Below are positions 23,452 to 27,086 of a stretch of DNA of 27,086 bases, one piece after another. Position numbers and translations under genes: made by a program. Under the pieces are notes generated by a model. It was not told the DNA's origin, did no database searches, and worked only from the letters and a program-made list of their open reading frames with translations. The stretch comes from Bacillota bacterium. GTDB taxonomy: Bacteria > Bacillota > Clostridia > Acetivibrionales > DSM-1351. Within the stretch, counting starts at the first letter, position 1; every line of letters begins with the position of its first letter. The DNA lies in contig JAEWSZ010000010.1 in the NCBI GenBank assembly GCA_023397905.1, forward strand, positions 1-27,086, written 5' to 3'.

Positions 23452-25647
23452 TTGTCTAGCCCAAATTTAAAACTGAAAAAAAGGCTTCTGTTTGTTCTGG
23501 GAGTTTTTACCGCCATGACGGTGGTACTGGTTGTCAGGATAGGCTGGATACAGATAGCAAATGGCCAGGAATACCAGCAGCTGGCATACGAACAGCAAAC
23601 CACCAACAGAACTATCAGTCCCAAAAGGGGGACTATTTACGATAGGAATATGAAACCTCTGGCAATCAGCGGTTCGGTTGAAACTGTAAGCATAAACCCG
23701 CAGATGATCAGAGATATGAAGCTGGACGCGGACAAAATTTCCGGTGAGCTTGCGGCCATACTGGGCATGAATCCGGAAGATATTAAAAAGAAGCTCGGTA
23801 AAAAGAACCAGTATGAGATAATAAAGCAGAAGGTCGATAAGGAAATCGGTTCAAAAGTCCGCCAATGGAAGAAGGATAACAACATAAACGGCGTATTCAT
23901 CGACGAGGATACAAAGCGGTTTTATCCCAACAACAATCTGGCGGCCCATGTCATAGGGTTTACGAATATTGACAATGACGGTCTGGACGGCGTGGAAAAA
24001 ATGATGGAGCAGTATTTAAAGGGGGTCCCCGGGAAAATACTCAGCGAAGTGGACGCCAGGGGCACGGAGCTGAACATGGGCGCGGAAAAGTACATACAGC
24101 CCCAGGATGGAAATGACGTGGTGCTGACAATTGATGAAACCATTCAGTACTTTGCGGAAAAGGCACTTGAAAAAGCCATTTCGGACAATAATGTTTTAAA
24201 CGGAGCCACGGCCATAGTAATGGACCCCAGAAACGGCGACATACTGGCATTGTCCTCCAAACCGGATTTTGACCTGAACAATCCCAGGGCGGCTCCTGCT
24301 GGCAGGGACAAAGCCACATGGACCGGAACCAGTTCCGAGGACGTCCAGTACCTCCAGAAGACCGTCTGGAGGAATAAAGCCGTAGTGGATACATACGAGC
24401 CGGGTTCCACTTTTAAACCCGTTACGGCGGCTGCAGGACTGGAAGAGGGCATAATAACGCCGGACACTCCTGTTACGGATGCCACAGTAAAGGTGGGGGG
24501 CTGGTCCATAAATTGCTGGAAGCCCAACGCCCATTTGCATGAAACCTTCAGAGAGGGCGTATACAACTCCTGCAACCCGGTTTTTGTACGTCTTGCCCAG
24601 CAGTTGGGAATTGACAAATTTTACAGCTACGTTAAGGCCTTCGGTTTTTATAAAAAAACAGGTATAGACCTTCCGGGCGAAGCCGGCAGCATATTTCATG
24701 CAAACCCCACCGAGATAAATATGGCGACGGCCTCCTTCGGACAGCGGTTCCAGATCACGCCGATCCAGCTTATCCAGGCATACGGGGCCATTGCCAACGG
24801 CGGTGATCTCATAACGCCGCATGTGGTAAAGGAAGTTGTGGACGATTCGGGCAATGTGGTAAAAAAGTTTGACCCAAAGGTTGTCAGAAAGGTAATCTCC
24901 AGGGAGACCTCCGATACATTAAAGGATATATTGCAGGGCGTGGTTGATGTGGGGACCGGTAAGAATGCCCGTATACCCGGATATAAAATAGGTGGCAAGA
25001 CAGGTACCTCGGAGACCCGTGAAGGTGAGCAGCTTCTTGTACAGGGCAACAACAAGAGATACATAGTATCCTTCTCCGCAATCGCTCCTGCGGATAACCC
25101 GGTAATATGCGTTCTGATAGTTCTGGATTATCCCGATGTTTACAATCCCGGCGGCGGCGTTATGGTGGCCCCTGTGGCAGGAAAGCTGATCGATGATATT
25201 TTGAGCTACATGGGAATAGAAAAGGAATACAGCGAGGATGACAAAAAGATGCTCAAACAGGAGGTACAGGTACCTGAGGTAAAGGGAATGACCGTGGAAG
25301 AAGCCGTTAAGCTGTTGAAACAAAGCAAATTGGAGTATAAAATAGAAGGAAGCAACAATGATTTAAAGGCCGTAGTGCAGGAACAGACCCCAAAGCCCAC
25401 CGCTTTATTGCGTGAAAATTCCATGGTGGTGCTTTACACATACAAGCCCCAGGATGAAGCGGAGACTACGGTTCCGGATGTGAAGAACAAAACGGTTTCG
25501 GAAGCCACCCAGGCATTTTTAAACGCGGGGATAAACATAAATATTACAGGTACGGGTACAGCCATCAGCCAGAGTGTTGGAGCCGGCAAAAGAGTACACA
25601 AAGGAGATGTGGTGGAAGTGACATTCAGAAATATTTTTGGAGATTAG
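23452..25647 (+). CDS. spoVD: Class B penicillin-binding protein, SpoVD/PBP2B type, with two PASTA domains
   Basis: This membrane-anchored transpeptidase cross-links septal or spore-cortex peptidoglycan. One N-terminal helix (about residues 10-32) is followed by the PBP dimerisation domain (about 55-220) and the transpeptidase domain. The active-site motifs are STFK (nucleophile Ser319), Ser373-Cys-Asn375 and KTGT (from Lys516). Two C-terminal PASTA repeats begin VPEVKGMTVEEA and VPDVKNKTVSEA. The 731 residues are usual for the family; SpoVD of Bacillus has one PASTA, PBP2B has two, so the vegetative/sporulation assignment is open. The TTG at 23452 is the start because AGGAGGG (23439-23445) lies 6 nt upstream. 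A terminator precedes it and murE follows. Confidence 0.93.
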   Translation: MSSPNLKLKKRLLFVLGVFTAMTVVLVVRIGWIQIANGQEYQQLAYEQQTTNRTISPKRGTIYDRNMKPLAISGSVETVSINPQMIRDMKLDADKISGELAAILGMNPEDIKKKLGKKNQYEIIKQKVDKEIGSKVRQWKKDNNINGVFIDEDTKRFYPNNNLAAHVIGFTNIDNDGLDGVEKMMEQYLKGVPGKILSEVDARGTELNMGAEKYIQPQDGNDVVLTIDETIQYFAEKALEKAISDNNVLNGATAIVMDPRNGDILALSSKPDFDLNNPRAAPAGRDKATWTGTSSEDVQYLQKTVWRNKAVVDTYEPGSTFKPVTAAAGLEEGIITPDTPVTDATVKVGGWSINCWKPNAHLHETFREGVYNSCNPVFVRLAQQLGIDKFYSYVKAFGFYKKTGIDLPGEAGSIFHANPTEINMATASFGQRFQITPIQLIQAYGAIANGGDLITPHVVKEVVDDSGNVVKKFDPKVVRKVISRETSDTLKDILQGVVDVGTGKNARIPGYKIGGKTGTSETREGEQLLVQGNNKRYIVSFSAIAPADNPVICVLIVLDYPDVYNPGGGVMVAPVAGKLIDDILSYMGIEKEYSEDDKKMLKQEVQVPEVKGMTVEEAVKLLKQSKLEYKIEGSNNDLKAVVQEQTPKPTALLRENSMVVLYTYKPQDEAETTVPDVKNKTVSEATQAFLNAGININITGTGTAISQSVGAGKRVHKGDVVEVTFRNIFGD

Positions 25648-25755
25648 AGGTTCCGGAAATTCTGTAAAAAAATATATTACATGTGAGTAAAATACATGGG
25701 ATTAAGGCAAAAATTACTAATGCAAAGTGTTTTAGCATAATTGGAGGTGCTGAAT

Positions 25756-27086
25756 TTGTTACTTAAAGATTTGATTCAGGGTTTGGAAATTAAAAATGTA
25801 AAGGGAAGTCTTGACGTAGAAATTGACGGTATAGCTTATGATTCGAGAAAAACCAGGCAGGGTGTCCTATTTGTATGTATTGACGGAACTGTGGCAGACG
25901 GCCACCAATACATAAATGATGCCATAGAAAACGGCACAAAGGCGTTTCTGGTCCAGAAGCAGGTTGAAGTCCCAGAGGGAATAACGGCTGTTGAGATAGA
26001 GGATACGAGATTTGGTCTGGCCCATGTTTCAGACGCATTTTTCGGGCATCCTTCCGGTAAGTTCAATCTTGTTGGAATAACGGGAACAAAAGGAAAAACC
26101 ACCACGTCGTATATGGTGAAAGCAATACTTGAAGTTGCAAAACACAAGATAGGCCTGGTGGGAACGGTGGGCAACATGATCGGAGACGAGAAGCTGTATA
26201 CCGCAAGGACCACACCGGAATCCTACGATTTGCAGAGCCTTTTCGGTGAAATGCTGGAAAAGGGCGTTGACAGCGCGGTCATGGAGGTGTCCTCCCAGGG
26301 GCTGGAGCTGCATAGAGTTGCAAAATGCGACTTTGACGTAGGGGTGTTCACCAATTTTTCAAGAGACCACATAGGTCCCAAGGAGCATGCCACTCTGGAG
26401 GAATATTTCAACGCCAAGGCAAAGCTCTTTAAAATGTGCGGGCAGGCAGTTATAAACATAGATGACGAGCATGGCCGGAAAATGGCCGGATTGGCCCAAG
26501 GAAAGGTATATACCTATGGCATAGTCGAAAATGCGGATATCCGTGCGACGGATATTATTAAAAAAACCTCGCATACTTCCTTTAAACTGGTATCGCCCTG
26601 GGGAACCACCAATATTGAAACCAATCTGCAGGGAGAATTCAATGTTTACAATGCGCTGGCCGCAATCGGTTCCTGCTGCCTGATACCGGGGATTACGCTG
26701 GAGCATGTCCGGGCGGGGTTGGAGAATGTGAGCGTTCCGGGCAGAATGGAATCCGTACCCACAGAAGGCAACTATTCTGTGCTGATAGACTATGCCCACA
26801 CCCCGGACAGCCTGGAAAAGATCCTTTCCACCGTAAAAGAATTCGCCCACGGCAGGGTGGTAAGCCTGTTTGGCTGCGGCGGAGACAGGGACAGAGGCAA
26901 GAGGCCGGCAATGGGCGCTATATCGGGGAACATTGCCGATTTTACCGTCATAACCTCCGACAATCCCAGAACGGAAGAGCCCGAGAGGATCATCAACGAC
27001 ATTGAAGTGGGAATGCAGAAAACCGACGGGAAATATATTAAAATAACTGATAGAAGACAGGCAATAAAATTTGCACTTGAAAATGC
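25756..27086 (+). CDS. murE: UDP-MurNAc-tripeptide synthetase MurE, meso-DAP type (3' end outside the window)
   Basis: MurE adds the third amino acid to UDP-MurNAc-L-Ala-D-Glu. The frame is open for 443 codons to the window edge; about 40 residues of a typical 480-490 are missing. Visible motifs are AYDSRK (27-32, substrate binding), the ATP loop GITGTKGKTT (107-116) and the probable carbamylated lysine Lys221 in AKAKLF. The amino-acid selectivity motif DNPR (402-405), whose arginine selects meso-diaminopimelate rather than lysine, is also visible. The TTG at 25756 is preceded by GGAGG (25743-25747) with 8-nt spacing, and no ATG is available. It follows the class B PBP by 108 bp, the standard dcw order. 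Confidence 0.96.
   Translation, partial: MLLKDLIQGLEIKNVKGSLDVEIDGIAYDSRKTRQGVLFVCIDGTVADGHQYINDAIENGTKAFLVQKQVEVPEGITAVEIEDTRFGLAHVSDAFFGHPSGKFNLVGITGTKGKTTTSYMVKAILEVAKHKIGLVGTVGNMIGDEKLYTARTTPESYDLQSLFGEMLEKGVDSAVMEVSSQGLELHRVAKCDFDVGVFTNFSRDHIGPKEHATLEEYFNAKAKLFKMCGQAVINIDDEHGRKMAGLAQGKVYTYGIVENADIRATDIIKKTSHTSFKLVSPWGTTNIETNLQGEFNVYNALAAIGSCCLIPGITLEHVRAGLENVSVPGRMESVPTEGNYSVLIDYAHTPDSLEKILSTVKEFAHGRVVSLFGCGGDRDRGKRPAMGAISGNIADFTVITSDNPRTEEPERIINDIEVGMQKTDGKYIKITDRRQAIKFALEN

Overview
The window looks like one continuous chromosomal stretch from an anaerobic, Gram-positive, meso-diaminopimelate-type member of the Clostridia. It probably comes from a spore former in or near the Ruminiclostridium/Acetivibrio group, but the genus is a guess. 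Four things support this: strong AGGAGG-type ribosome binding sites, several TTG starts, the order infB-rbfA-nrnA-truB-ribF, and a division cluster mraZ-rsmH-ftsL-spoVD-murE whose MurE carries the DNPR motif. Almost every gene lies on the + strand and belongs to a well-known family. No IS element, prophage, CRISPR array, tRNA or rRNA was recognised.

Layout: (1) 1-5720, translation and ribosome assembly: the 3' part of infB (with tandem 13-residue repeats at the window edge), then rbfA, nrnA, truB and ribF. (2) 5761-10765, maturation of the [NiFe]-hydrogenase active-site cyanide/CO ligands: hypF, hypC, hypD, hypE. HypF makes carbamoyl-AMP and passes the carbamoyl group to HypE, which dehydrates it to thiocyanate; the HypC-HypD complex builds Fe(CN)2CO. 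The nickel-insertion genes hypA and hypB and the hydrogenase itself are not here. (3) 10909-15102, a MacAB-like export operon: ABC ATPase, Yip1-type membrane protein, membrane-fusion (HlyD-like) subunit and MacB-like permease. (4) 15103-15644, the most unusual non-housekeeping stretch: an 18-bp tandem repeat forming a long hairpin, followed by a small minus-strand gene for a 61-residue glycine-rich membrane protein. (5) 15645-20665: a pair of M16 peptidase homologues (YmfF/YmfH type), lgt with a long acidic tail, and a RodA/FtsW-type SEDS glycosyltransferase, ending in a clear intrinsic terminator. (6) 20788-27086, the dcw division cluster: promoter, three 10-bp-spaced MraZ operator repeats, mraZ, rsmH, ftsL, an intrinsic terminator, spoVD-like PBP with two PASTA domains, and murE running off the right edge.

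Functionally, the left third is protein synthesis plus flavin cofactor supply, the middle is metal-cofactor maturation and efflux, and the right third is cell envelope and division. No convincing new multi-gene system was found. The items most worth a second look are small: a folded element of about 87 nt between the ABC ATPase and Yip1 genes (11641-11727), the repeat/hairpin plus small minus-strand gene (15135-15457), the textbook MraZ operator (20825-20850), and the IF2 repeat array (1-156).
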